Shown: piece after piece, positions 1 to 9,468 of the stretch
Numbering within the stretch: the stretch's first letter is position 1
How the letters are laid out: each line of letters opens with the position of its first letter
Assembly: GCA_963817905.1 (NCBI GenBank)
Contig: CAWFPS010000003.1
Location: 1,798,001-1,862,000, forward strand
Direction of reading: 5' to 3'
DNA from: VRUE01 sp963817905
GTDB taxonomy: Bacteria; Actinomycetota; Thermoleophilia; Solirubrobacterales; 70-9
DNA length: 64,000 nt
The notes under the pieces: model-generated
What the model saw: only the letters and a program-made list of their open reading frames with translations
The model's database searches: none
Told to the model about the DNA's origin: nothing
Program-made: the position numbers and the translations under genes

Positions 1-1140
1 ACCTTTGTATGGGCACAAACCCAGACCGATTCAATCACCTTCGACCCTCAAAAACAACTGAATGCGACACAACGCATTTTATCCGGAAACTATGGATCGG
101 CAGTCACAATAGGAGCCTATGGCGAAATGCAATACCTACAACCTGAAAATGACAACGGCATCTTGGACGTTCACCGTCTGGTATTGCTCTTGGGATACCG
201 TTTTAATGAAAAAGTTCAGTTTGTTTCTGAAATTGAGATCGAACATGTTGAGGAAGTGTATGTCGAACAGGCCTTTATCAATTATAACGTCGCCAATAAT
301 GTCAATCTTCGTGGTGGATTAATGCTCGTACCTATGGGCATTATAAATGAGTTTCATGAACCTACGACCTTTAATGGGGTTGAACGCCCTGGCGGGGATC
401 ATGACATAGTCCCTTCGACTTGGCGGGAACTCGGTGTAGGCGTAAGTGGTAGGTTCAACACTATTTCACTGGGGTATCAAGCCTATGTCTTCAATGGATT
501 TAAATCTACTGACCTCAATGGTGAAGGCCTGGTGATTGGATTTTTAAACGGATCTAATGGATTGCGGAATGGGCGGCAAAAAGGAATCGAATCTACCGTG
601 AATAGCCCTACATTTTCAGCAAAAGTCGATTACTATGGTATATCAGGTTTGCGGCTGGGCCTTGCCACGTATCTTGGGAAGACCCAGGCGGCAAGTGAAA
701 TTGAGGATTTGGATGGCGCCAATATTGGTATTTCAATGATTGGGTTGGATGCGCGATACGTTTATGGGCGATTCACAGCCAGGGGCCAATATGTTTATGC
801 CGCGCTTTCTAATACAGAAAGCTACAACACGCTTACTGACAATGACTTGGGAAGCGCCATGCAAGGATGGTATTTGGAAGGGGCCTATAATCTATTGGCA
901 ACCGGGAAAGATCAAAGGCTATTCGCCTTTGCACGATATGAAAATTATAATACACACGCTAGTACTGCGGGATCTTTGCCAATCAACTCGTCCTATGATC
1001 GCACGGACCTAACGACAGGTCTTAGCTATCATATTGCTCCTGGTGTGGTCTTAAAAGCGGATTATCAATTTAAAGGAAACGCTAATGCTGGTGCACAAGT
1101 ACCGAACCAATTGAATTTTGGTATAGGTGTGTGGTTCTAG
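1..1140 (+). CDS. Porin, phosphate-selective porin O/P-like (5' end outside window)
   Basis: The frame is open from base 1, so the start lies upstream of the window. The first residues visible look like the end of a signal peptide (FVWAQ). The mature part is rich in alternating beta-strand segments with aromatic girdle residues and ends in GVWF, the C-terminal Phe typical of outer-membrane barrels folded by the BAM machinery. Composition and the motif LMLVPMGIINEFHEP resemble the OprO/OprP-type porins of Bacteroidota. It is followed by an FMN-binding protein and a small membrane protein on the same strand, which may share its transcript. Family is inferred from overall pattern; the substrate is unknown. 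Confidence 0.7.
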   Translation, partial: TFVWAQTQTDSITFDPQKQLNATQRILSGNYGSAVTIGAYGEMQYLQPENDNGILDVHRLVLLLGYRFNEKVQFVSEIEIEHVEEVYVEQAFINYNVANNVNLRGGLMLVPMGIINEFHEPTTFNGVERPGGDHDIVPSTWRELGVGVSGRFNTISLGYQAYVFNGFKSTDLNGEGLVIGFLNGSNGLRNGRQKGIESTVNSPTFSAKVDYYGISGLRLGLATYLGKTQAASEIEDLDGANIGISMIGLDARYVYGRFTARGQYVYAALSNTESYNTLTDNDLGSAMQGWYLEGAYNLLATGKDQRLFAFARYENYNTHASTAGSLPINSSYDRTDLTTGLSYHIAPGVVLKADYQFKGNANAGAQVPNQLNFGIGVWF

Positions 1141-1234
1141 ACCTTTTTTGGCAGTATCAGCCTACACATTAAAACATGCTCATATTTTATATTGAAGCGA
1201 TTTAATAAGATAGATTTTAGAAATATTAATAACA

Positions 1235-1781
1235 ATGACGCAAACAAAAAAGAAAGCCATGTTACTGGTACTCGGCATAATTATCAGTACGCTACTAAGT
1301 GGTTTTAAGGTAGCGGACTCTGCCCCAAAAAGTTAGGAAAGAGGTTCAAAAGGTCTTCCAGATTACCGATTTTACGGTTGATAGCGTCGATATTCCCGAA
1401 GGGTTGAGATTACAGCTCCCATCCCGAATGACCCCTGAAAATTTTTTTAAGATTCAAACGGAGGCCAAGGTACTTGGGTATGCCTATATGGATAAAGCTG
1501 CTAGTAAAACGGCCTTTTTTGATTATTTGGTGATTTTTAATGCCAGGCTTGAAATCATTCAGTCCAAAGTGCTGACCTACCGGGAGGAATATGGGGGTGA
1601 GATCGGTAGCAGAAGATGGTTGCAACAATTCTTGGGAAAAACAGGAAAAGATCGGGTTGATTACAAAACGAATATCGATGGTATTTCTGGTGCTACAATT
1701 TCTGTACGGTCTATGACTACTGCCATTGATCAACTCTTACGTAGCATTGGTATCTTACAAGAAAATAAAATTCTAAAATGA
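1235..1781 (+). CDS. FMN-binding domain protein, frameshifted in the sequence
   Basis: An ATG at 1235 opens a clear signal peptide/anchor (MTQTKKKAMLLVLGIIIS), but that frame stops at 1334-1336. The +1 frame continues without a stop from 1314 to 1781 and carries the FMN-binding motif DGISGATIS, whose Thr carries covalent FMN in NqrC/RnfG-type proteins. Skipping one A in the A5 run at 1327-1331 joins the two into one protein of about 181 residues. It overlaps the next gene by 4 bases (ATGA), so the two are probably translationally coupled. It likely acts in electron transfer at the cytoplasmic membrane. The break is either a sequencing error or a recent mutation. Confidence 0.75.
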
Positions 1782-2281
1782 AATACAACGGCCTTTTAGC
1801 ATCATTTCCAAAAGAAATAAAAGTTTTTATAGGAACCTTTGTAATCGTTCTTTCCATAGGTTTTTATACCGGACTATTATTTGTATCGCAAACAGGCACG
1901 TATCATGCCAGTGGAATTGAAGAAAATTATCTTGGGAATGAATCAAGGGAAGCGGCCGAAATAATGAAGTTTAAAAAGAGTCCAAGGGAAATGCTTACGA
2001 TCATTCATACCCACATACTCTCTATGTCCTTCATCTTCTTTCTCTTGGGCGGCCTCGTTTGGATTGCAGATTTGCCAAAAAAATTGAAATTCTTTCTGAC
2101 AATAGAACCCTTTATTTCGGTCATTTTGACTTTTGGAGGGATTTATTTTCTCTGGCTCGGCATGACATCGATGAGGTATGTGATTATGGTATCCGGAATT
2201 TTGATGACCATCAATTTCGTAGGTTCTACAATTTTGGTGCTATTCCAATTGATCAAAAAGTCCGTTTTATACCCAACATAG
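1778..2281 (+). CDS. Four-helix membrane protein of unknown function
   Basis: This 167-residue protein has four hydrophobic segments, roughly residues 15-37, 74-94, 101-122 and 130-155. The loop after helix 1 is periplasm-like and holds the motif GTYHASGIEENYLGNE. A conserved-looking HTHILSMSF stretch opens helix 2, and its His residues could bind heme or metal, though this is only a guess. The gene starts inside the stop codon of the FMN-binding protein gene, which points to a membrane redox partner of that protein. I do not recognise the family. Confidence 0.7.
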   Translation: MKYNGLLASFPKEIKVFIGTFVIVLSIGFYTGLLFVSQTGTYHASGIEENYLGNESREAAEIMKFKKSPREMLTIIHTHILSMSFIFFLLGGLVWIADLPKKLKFFLTIEPFISVILTFGGIYFLWLGMTSMRYVIMVSGILMTINFVGSTILVLFQLIKKSVLYPT

Positions 2282-2298
2282 AATCCAAATAAAAATAG

Positions 2299-2306
2299 TA
2301 CATTTG
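2299..2306 (+). promoter_or_regulatory. Promoter -7 element upstream of guaB
   Basis: TACATTTG matches the Bacteroidota -7 consensus TANNTTTG and lies 24 bases before the guaB ATG. No good TTG -33 box is seen at the usual distance, so this is a half-match only. Confidence 0.45.
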
Positions 2307-2329
2307 CACGCAATTAATCCTTAATTGCC

Positions 2330-3802
2330 ATGGAAGCCCACCTAAATAAAATTCTCGGAGAAGGTTTAACGTACGACGATGTACTTCTTGTGCCCGCCTA
2401 CTCCGAAATACTCCCGAGGGAAGTCAATATTCAAACACAATTCACCCGAAATATCGTGATAAACATACCCATTGTGTCGGCCGCGATGGATACCGTGACC
2501 GAATCCCGCATGGCTATTGCAATCGCACAAGAAGGAGGTATCGGGGTGTTGCATAAGAATATGACGATTGAACAACAGGCCCTAAAAGTGCGAAAGGTAA
2601 AAAGGGCGGAAAGTGGTATGATCTTAGACCCTGTAACTTTGCCAGCAACTGCTTTGGTGGGTGATGCCAAAGCGAATATGCGTGAATTCAGTATTGGGGG
2701 CATTCCGATCGTCGATGCGAAAGGCAAATTAATCGGAATCGTAACCAATCGGGACCTTCGCTTTGAAAAGAATGATGCGCGGCCCTTATCCGAAGTCATG
2801 ACCGTCAAAAATCTGGTTACCGCCCGTGAAGGTACCTCCTTGGAACAAGCGGAGGGCATTCTACAAGAGCATAAAATCGAAAAACTTCCCGTTGTAGACA
2901 AAGACTTTACCCTAGTCGGTCTTATTACTTTTAGGGATATCACCAAACTGACCCAAAAACCAATCGCCAACAAGGACCAATATGGCAGGTTGCGGGTTGC
3001 CGCGGCCATCGGTGTTACGGCAGATGCCGTTCAGCGGGCAGAAGCCTTGGTCAATGCAGGCGTAGATGCCGTGGTTATCGATACAGCCCATGGTCATACT
3101 CAAAATGTTGTCAAAACATTGAAGGAGGTAAAGAAAAAATTCCCCGCTCTCGAGGTCATTGTAGGCAATATCGCCACTGGGGAAGCAGCAAAATTTTTAG
3201 TTGCGGCCGGGGCCGATGCCCTGAAAGTAGGTATTGGACCAGGTTCTATTTGTACCACCAGGGTGGTTGCCGGTGTAGGTTTTCCACAATTTTCGGCGGT
3301 TCTTGAGGTTGCATCGGCCATTAAGGGCTCAGGCGTTCCAGTCATTGCCGATGGCGGTATTCGCTACACGGGCGACATCCCAAAGGCCATAGCCGCAGGT
3401 GCCGATACCGTAATGTTGGGATTCCTCTTGGCAGGAACCAAGGAATCACCGGGGGAAACGATTATTTATGAAGGCCGGAAATTTAAGTCGTATCGTGGAA
3501 TGGGTTCTGTCGAAGCCATGAAACAGGGTTCGAAAGATCGTTATTTCCAGGATGTCGAGGACGATATCAAAAAACTAGTCCCCGAAGGTATTGTTGGTCG
3601 CGTTCCTTATAAGGGCGATTTGTATGAGAGTATTCACCAATTTGTTGGAGGACTGCGGGCAGGGATGGGCTATTGTGGCGCCAAGGACATAGCTAGTCTA
3701 AAGGAAAAAGGCCGATTCGTAAAGATAACGGCCAGTGGTATCAACGAAAGCCACCCACATGACGTTACCATTACTTCAGAATCCCCTAACTATAGCCGAT
3801 AA
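2330..3802 (+). CDS. guaB: Inosine-5'-monophosphate dehydrogenase
   Basis: GuaB oxidises IMP to XMP with NAD+, the first committed step of GMP synthesis in the cytosol. The 490-residue length is normal. The N-terminal EGLTYDDVLLVP motif, a CBS-pair (Bateman) insert at roughly residues 95-215, the catalytic loop GPGSICTTR with Cys near residue 308, and the flap region YRGMGSVEAM are all present, so the enzyme should be active. It is a single gene with its own promoter-like element. Nothing odd was seen. Confidence 0.98.
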   Translation: MEAHLNKILGEGLTYDDVLLVPAYSEILPREVNIQTQFTRNIVINIPIVSAAMDTVTESRMAIAIAQEGGIGVLHKNMTIEQQALKVRKVKRAESGMILDPVTLPATALVGDAKANMREFSIGGIPIVDAKGKLIGIVTNRDLRFEKNDARPLSEVMTVKNLVTAREGTSLEQAEGILQEHKIEKLPVVDKDFTLVGLITFRDITKLTQKPIANKDQYGRLRVAAAIGVTADAVQRAEALVNAGVDAVVIDTAHGHTQNVVKTLKEVKKKFPALEVIVGNIATGEAAKFLVAAGADALKVGIGPGSICTTRVVAGVGFPQFSAVLEVASAIKGSGVPVIADGGIRYTGDIPKAIAAGADTVMLGFLLAGTKESPGETIIYEGRKFKSYRGMGSVEAMKQGSKDRYFQDVEDDIKKLVPEGIVGRVPYKGDLYESIHQFVGGLRAGMGYCGAKDIASLKEKGRFVKITASGINESHPHDVTITSESPNYSR

Positions 3803-3948
3803 CTTCGAATCGTTCCAATTCATTTAGTGTAGTACATCGATAACTTTACCGATCTTGGTCGCTTTTACGTAACTTAGAATGTCGCAAGTAACTTGACGCC
3901 CGGCTTTATCGTTTTAAGGTTTGCCCAACGTGTTTTAATCGACTGCTT

Positions 3949-6175
3949 ATGAATACCAAGATCCTGTTCTTCTTTCTTCTGGGATCCTCAACTTTTGCCC
4001 AGCAGACCATCGGGGATTTCATTTCCGTCGAACCGGCGTCACAAAGTACCGATTTTGTAATCCCTTCTACTCATCTATTCCAGAAGCTTATTGAAGCGGG
4101 CGACCCATTAACACAGGGCGGTACGCTGCCTAATTTGGGTGATTTTACAGGTTATGTCCCAATTGCGGGAAGTAGCCAGAATGGCTACCTAAGCATTAAT
4201 TCAGAAACCGCCCCTGGTGCCGTAAGCATTTTGGATATCGATTTCAACGCGGGTAATGGCCTTTGGAACATTTCCAGGTCACAAGCTATAGATTTTTCGT
4301 CCGTGGTAGGTACGGCAGCCAATTGCTCGGGAACCGTTACCCCATGGAATACCATCTTATCATGCGAGGAGGTCTTTTTTGATTCGGATTTCAATGGTGA
4401 TGGGCATAACGATCTAGGTTGGTGTGTAGAAATCGATCCTGCTACAAAGTCCGTAATTGATAAGAGATGGGCCCTCGGTAATATGAAACATGAGAATGTC
4501 GTCGTACATTCTAATAGAAGAACCTTATACGAAGGGGCCGATAACAATCCTGGATATTTATATAAGTTCGTAGCTGACAATGCCGATGACCTTAGCAGCG
4601 GCAGGCTGTATGTATACAAAGGTTCGAAAAACGGCCCGGGAGATTGGATCCAAATAAACAATAGTACACCGGCCGAGCAGAATACAACGGTAGCACAGAG
4701 TACTTCTGCGGATGCTACCGCCTTTAATGGCATCGAGGATGTTGAAATCGGCCCAGATGGCTGGATTTATTTTGCCGTCAAGAACGAAAGCCGAGTCTAT
4801 CGTTTACAGGATTCAGATCCTATTACCGGCACGTCAGTGCCCCAGGTGGAAACTTATGTCGGGAATACCTCGTATACCATACCCAATGAAAATGGGAGTT
4901 CAATAGTTCCTTGGGGCAGCGGCAATGACAATCTGGCCTTTGATGGCGATGGCAACTTATGGGTGCTTCAGGATAGCGGCAATCTTCAAAATTATATTTG
5001 GGTCGTCGAGAAAGGTCATACTCAAACGGCTCCGAAAGTCAAAATCTTTGGTCGGACCCCAATCGGTTCCGAACCCACTGGGATTACCTTCTCTCCTGAT
5101 TATCGCTTTTTATTTATGTCTATCCAACATCCGAACAGTGGGAATAACGCAACTATTCAAATCGATGCCGCAGGGAATGAGGTGGCATTTAACAAAAATA
5201 CCACCTTGGTTATAAAAAGAAGGGAAGCAGTAAATCAAGTTTGGTACTTGGATGCGGATGGAGACCAATTTGCCCATCCTACAACGATAACCAGCGCTAG
5301 CAGTCCAGGCGCGGGATATACGCCTGTTGTCTTGCCAACTACCGATTGTGATGATAATGATGCCGCCATCAACCCGAATACAATCTGGTATTTAGATGCC
5401 GACGGGGATGGGTATGCCGACCCGCTTACCCAGCAAAGCTGCACGAATCCAGGAACGGGATACACCACAGCAGTCCTGCCGGTAACCGATTGCGACGATT
5501 CGGATGCCGCAGTTCACCAAATGATTACTTGGTATTTAGATGCCGACGGAGATCAGTATGCAGAATCCTGCGACGGTTGATAGCTGTACCAATCCAGGAA
5601 CGGGCTACACCTCAACTGTGCTACCGACAACCGATTGCGACGATTCGGATACCGCGGTTCACCAAATGATTACTTGGTATTTAGATGCCGACGGGGATCA
5701 ATATGCAGATCCTGAGACGGTTGATAGCTGCGCCAAGCCGGGAACGGGCTACAGTGCAACTGTATTGCCTACCACCGATTGTAATGACCTTGATAGCAAC
5801 TTAAATCCCGACACGTTATGGTATTTGGATACGGATTCAGATGGGTATGCCGATGCCGAGCCCATAAAAAGTTGTTCGAGTCCCGGGGAAAGTTATACCA
5901 CCGTGATGTTGCCAGTCAAAGAGGTTACCATCCCAGATGATGGCATATTGTATCCTAATCCAACATCGAATGAAGTATTCATCGATATGGGAAGGGACTA
6001 TGAGGAGGTCGAAATGACGGTCTTAAATCCCCTAGGTCAGGTCATTGCCCAAAGTAGGTTTAAGAATACATCAACCATCAATTTCATGCTTGTTGATAAA
6101 AGTACGGGCGTATATTTTGTACAGTTGATGGCCGATGACCAACGGGTCGGATTCTTTCGTGTTATAAAATTATGA
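3949..6175 (+). CDS. Secreted PhoX-like protein with five MopE-type repeats and T9SS type A sorting domain (frameshifted)
   Basis: After a signal peptide (cut near TFAQ) comes a DUF839/PhoX-like domain to about residue 425, with the family motifs NCSGTVTPWNTILSCEE and FMSIQHP. PhoX enzymes are Ca/Fe-dependent alkaline phosphatases. Five tandem repeats follow, each starting WYLDxDxDxxA and ending near TDCDDxD, similar to MopE-type metal-binding repeats; they begin at 5242, 5386, 5530, 5675 and 5819. The end is a T9SS type A sorting domain (YPNPTSNE...GVYFVQL), so the protein is exported and probably surface-attached. Repeat three is 145 bases long instead of 144: GAATCC stands where repeat four has GATCC (5563-5568), and this extra base breaks the frame. 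Corrected length is about 741 residues. Confidence 0.85.
5242..5930 (+). repeat. Five tandem 144-bp repeats inside the PhoX-like gene
   Basis: The TGG of each WYLD motif falls at 5242, 5386, 5530, 5675 and 5819. Spacings are 144, 144, 145 and 144 bases. Copies three and four are almost identical at the DNA level (for example around 5512-5560 and 5656-5705), which favours slippage or recombination there. The single extra base in copy three is the frame break. Confidence 0.9.
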
Positions 6176-6236
6176 GCACACATCCCCATACACCCCAACC
6201 TAATGGCTGAAATGGAGTATCATTTACTTACATTCC

Positions 6237-6407
6237 TTGTTTTATACACAGCGTTCGTTCAGAACGTTGGTGTTCATTTTAGTAATTGTAAATGCGGTCG
6301 TCTTCCTCAAAATACAACCTAATGAATGCGAAGACTTTGATTATCATGCCAACCATAAATTATATGATGAATTGGCCCAACAAAGAGCCACAAAACTAAA
6401 TTTGTGA
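6237..6407 (+). CDS. Possible small membrane protein, TTG start
   Basis: The 299-base gap between the PhoX-like gene and the thioredoxin gene contains one convincing short frame: LFYTQRSFRTLVFILVIVNA followed by a polar tail ending QQRATKLNL, about 56 residues. It has a basic N-terminus, one hydrophobic helix and a charged C-terminus. No ATG is in frame; TTG at 6237 is the best start. An ATG at 6212 lies in another frame, so an indel near 6240 is possible. Unknown family; it may be a remnant. Confidence 0.35.
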   Translation: MFYTQRSFRTLVFILVIVNAVVFLKIQPNECEDFDYHANHKLYDELAQQRATKLNL

Positions 6408-6474
6408 TAACTGGGCGATGACTACTGGATCCGGTCAATTGGGTTACTTGGCCTTATAATATTTTAAATCCTTT

Positions 6475-7008
6475 TTATTTACCCTCGCCACTATAGGTTT
6501 TCCAGTCTTTTTCCTTGTAGATGTTATCGCCGAAATATTTAGCGATGTTTAAAAAGGGCTCGGGTTTTTGGTATCCTGGAACCGGTGACAACATGTTCAT
6601 TTTTTCGTCCAGAAAGATAGTAGTAGGATAGCTTAATCGGCCTTGCATTAAAGCTGCGGCAAATTCATGGTAGCCTTTTCGGCCTTGTGGAACAAATTTA
6701 TAGGTCTTCCCTTTAAATTCGATAGGCTCAGTGCCCTCTCCATCCAATTTCACCATATAAAAATTCTTAGACATGTAAGCGGCGACTTCCTCATTTTGAA
6801 AGGTATCCTTATCCATTTTCTTGCACCATCCGCACCAGTCTGTATATACATCGATGAATATCTTTTTTGGGCTTTTTTCAGTTTTCACCATGGCGGCGGC
6901 CTCCTGCCAAGTAAGCCATTTAACTTCTTGCGAATGAAGCGATACGGAACAGCATCCTAGGAAAATAACTAAAATAAATGTAAGTCTGGCGTGCATTTGC
7001 AATTTCAT
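6475..7008 (-). CDS. Secreted thioredoxin-like protein
   Basis: This 177-residue protein has a signal peptide (hydrophobic core near residues 10-22, ending SLHSQ). The thioredoxin fold carries the active-site motif WCGWCKK at residues 58-64 and a cis-Pro motif SYPTTIFLD, as in DUF255/thioredoxin_7-type proteins. It should act in the periplasm as a disulfide reductase or oxidoreductase for exported proteins. A promoter-like element lies upstream at 7049-7082. It stands alone between convergent and co-directional neighbours. Confidence 0.88.
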   Translation of the reverse strand: MKLQMHARLTFILVIFLGCCSVSLHSQEVKWLTWQEAAAMVKTEKSPKKIFIDVYTDWCGWCKKMDKDTFQNEEVAAYMSKNFYMVKLDGEGTEPIEFKGKTYKFVPQGRKGYHEFAAALMQGRLSYPTTIFLDEKMNMLSPVPGYQKPEPFLNIAKYFGDNIYKEKDWKTYSGEGK

Positions 7009-7048
7009 GGTGAACCTGTATTTTGGACCATAAGTCGTTAAGTACTTC

Positions 7049-7082
7049 CAAATCTAACGAAAATACCCCAATTTTATTTCAA
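7049..7082 (-). promoter_or_regulatory. Promoter of the secreted thioredoxin gene
   Basis: On the minus strand TTG, a 23-base spacer and TAGATTTG fit the flavobacterial -33/-7 consensus. The predicted transcript would start about 34 bases before the ATG at 7008. The spacer is at the long end of the accepted range. Confidence 0.4.
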
Positions 7083-7198
7083 TAGCGATCTTAATAGTGC
7101 GACCGGTCGCGGGTTAGATTACCCATTTTGGAGCAAACTACCGCGTATCGTTGCTGTTTCCTGAAAAAACTTCTGACTAGAATCCCTATAATTCCTGG

Positions 7199-8447
7199 CT
7201 ATTTTACACCGACGTGCGCCTTTTCTGATTTCGACTCGAACAGGTTCCCAGCATCTACCTGATTTTTCAACAAATCCTCGAAGGACTCCCGTTCACGAAT
7301 CAAATGGGCCTTGCCCTTATACCATAAAACCTCTGGTGGCCTAAATCGTGAATTGTAGTTACTGGCCATGGTAAAGCAATAGGCACCCGCATTCCTAAAG
7401 CAAAGGATATCCCCTTCGGCAATCTCATTGATCCGGTGATTATTGGCAAAGGTGTCGGTTTCACAGATATACCCGACCACTGAGTAAAAGCGTTCCCGAC
7501 CGTCTGGATTCGAAATATTGATTATACGATGAATCGCCCCATAGAACATGGGCCGTATGAGATGGTTGAAGCCACTATCGATTCCTGCAAAAACAGTTGA
7601 GGTAGTTTGTTTTACCACATTTACTTTTGCCAGAAAATAACCTGCCTCGCTGACCAAAAATTTACCGGGTTCGAAGGCGAGCGTCAATTCCTTGCCATAT
7701 TCCTTGCAGAATTCATTGAATCGCGTACTGAGTTTTTTTCCTAATTCCTCGACATTGGTTTCTATATCCCCTTCTTTATAAGGTACCTTAAAGCCGCTGC
7801 CAAAATCTATAAAATCGAGGTTTTTGAAATTTTTGGCAGTTTCAAAAAGAATTTCGGAGGCATAGATAAAAACATCAATATCCAATATGTCACTTCCCGT
7901 GTGCATATGTATGCCATTGATATTCATTTTTGTAAGATCTCACGATCCGCAATAAATGCGGAATCTGATGGATGCTTATACCAAATTTAGAATCGATATG
8001 GCCTACTGATATCTTTGAATTTCCCCCTGCCATTACATGGGGATTGATGCGAATACAAACTGGGATTTTAGGATGCTTACTACCAAATTGTTCTAATATG
8101 GAAAGATTATCGATATTGATGCGTACCCCAAGCGCTGCGGCCTCCTCGATTTCCTCCAAGGAAACCCCATTGGGCGTAAAAATGATATCCTGAGGTTTAA
8201 AGCCAGCCAGCAGGCCCAACTGAACTTCTTGAATTGAGACAGTATCCAAGCCACTTCCCAAATGGTTCATCAACTTTAAAATAGCAATATTGTTTAGGGC
8301 CTTGGCAGCATAATTCAATTTTAATCGTTTAACACCGCTAAAAGCCTTGGTCAAGCGGTTGAACTGGGATATGATTTTTTCAGAATCATATACATAAACC
8401 GGGTCCCCATAGGTTTTTGCGATTTTCAACAGATCAGCATAGTTCAT
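7199..8447 (-). CDS. lysA: Diaminopimelate decarboxylase, frameshifted in the sequence
   Basis: LysA is a PLP enzyme that decarboxylates meso-diaminopimelate to lysine. The N-terminal part carries the PLP lysine motif NYAAKALNN. The C-terminal part carries HMHTGSDI, GSGFKVPY, EPGKFLVSEAGY and CETDTFA. The two parts are in different frames and join if one base is removed from the T5 run at 7927-7931 (AAAAA on the coding strand), giving about 415 residues. ATG at 8447 is the likely start: a GTG further upstream (8465) overlaps the -7 promoter box. dapD of the same pathway is intact at 32.3 kb, so a sequencing error is more likely than true loss. Confidence 0.92.
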
Positions 8448-8464
8448 AGTCTCATAATTTGGCA

Positions 8465-8494
8465 CAAAGCTAGTTTATTGTCTGAATTACGCAA
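8465..8494 (-). promoter_or_regulatory. lysA promoter
   Basis: Minus-strand TTG, a 19-base spacer and TAGCTTTG match the TTG-N17-23-TANNTTTG consensus very well. The predicted transcript starts about 10 bases before ATG 8447, which decides the lysA start. Confidence 0.65.
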
Positions 8495-8613
8495 AAAATA
8501 TCCAATACAAAATAATAAATACAACAAAATGTTATAAATAAAACAAGTCGTGTCTTAAATTCATTTTGCCCATGTGCCTTTTGAATTGTATTTTTAAACA
8601 AATCCACTGCGCT

Positions 8614-9255
8614 ATGAAATTGCCATTTTTCCCATTACAATCGGTATTTTTTCCAGGTGAGACCGTGCCTTTGCATATTTTCGAACCCCGTTACAAGCAG
8701 CTCATCAAAGATTGTCAAAAAGACGCCATTACCTTTGGAATCCCGGTTTACATCTATGAAACTGTCACATTTGGTACGGAGGTACAGTTAGTAGAGGTGG
8801 TTACTACCTATGAAAATGGTGAAATGGATGTCGTCTGTGTTGCCAGACAGGTTTTTAAAATAGTGAACTTTGAAAATGAACTGCCAGGAAAGCCCTATGC
8901 CGGAGGGGCCGTTGCATTTTTGGATGTTGTCAATGATGGGGTGGAAAGTGATAAGCTGCGGGTTTTGAGTAAAATACAAGCGCTTTATAAACTCATGGAC
9001 GTGCCTTTTACGCACATACCTATTGACAAGTTCAATAGTTATATCCTGGCACACAAAATGGGGCTTTCCTTTGAACAAGAATTCGAGTTACTCCAAATTG
9101 CAAGTGAAAGCGAAAGGCTTCGTTACCTCTTCAGCCATTTGGAAAATACGATCCGCGTGCTTAAAGAGGTCGATCGTACGAAACGGACCATTAAACTGAA
9201 CGGGGATTTTAGAAATTTCGACCCATTGGATTTCCATGAATTCAAAATACAGTGA
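8614..9255 (+). CDS. LON substrate-binding domain protein
   Basis: The protein begins MKLPFFPLQSVFFPGETVPLHIFEPRYK, the classic start of the LON N-terminal (substrate-binding, PF02190) domain, and has no ATPase or protease domain. Length from ATG 8614 is 213 residues; an in-frame ATG 48 bases upstream adds residues that do not look like the family. Such stand-alone LON-domain proteins are common in Bacteroidota, and their role, perhaps in substrate recognition or protein quality control, is not settled. It is transcribed divergently from lysA. Confidence 0.9.
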   Translation: MKLPFFPLQSVFFPGETVPLHIFEPRYKQLIKDCQKDAITFGIPVYIYETVTFGTEVQLVEVVTTYENGEMDVVCVARQVFKIVNFENELPGKPYAGGAVAFLDVVNDGVESDKLRVLSKIQALYKLMDVPFTHIPIDKFNSYILAHKMGLSFEQEFELLQIASESERLRYLFSHLENTIRVLKEVDRTKRTIKLNGDFRNFDPLDFHEFKIQ

Positions 9256-9436
9256 ATCGGCTTACGAAATCATAGGATCAAGGTTTCAAATTTAGTAGGT
9301 CGTTTTGACCTTGCCCTTGACGCGATGTGCTTTTTATTGCAAAACAGAAGGGCTCATTTATTTTTAAAGGTAGTGAAAATACTGTCTTTCATATTTTTTA
9401 CTGTCGACCAGCACAAGATACTGTTAACAATTTTGC

Positions 9437-9444
9437 TATTTTTG
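9437..9444 (+). promoter_or_regulatory. Promoter -7 element upstream of sucC
   Basis: TATTTTTG matches TANNTTTG and lies 24 bases before the sucC ATG. No clear -33 box was seen. Confidence 0.45.
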
Positions 9445-9468
9445 CACCGAACCTAAAGACACCTTTAT

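Noticed and set aside
1327..1336. Programmed frameshift in the FMN-binding gene
   Set aside because: No slippery site with a downstream stimulator is seen, and similar breaks occur in unrelated genes; an error or mutation is simpler.
2431..3009. Long open frame on the minus strand inside guaB
   Set aside because: Shadow of guaB codon usage; no family resemblance and no promoter.
4185..4733. Long open frame on the minus strand inside the PhoX-like gene
   Set aside because: Antisense shadow of a clear coding sequence.
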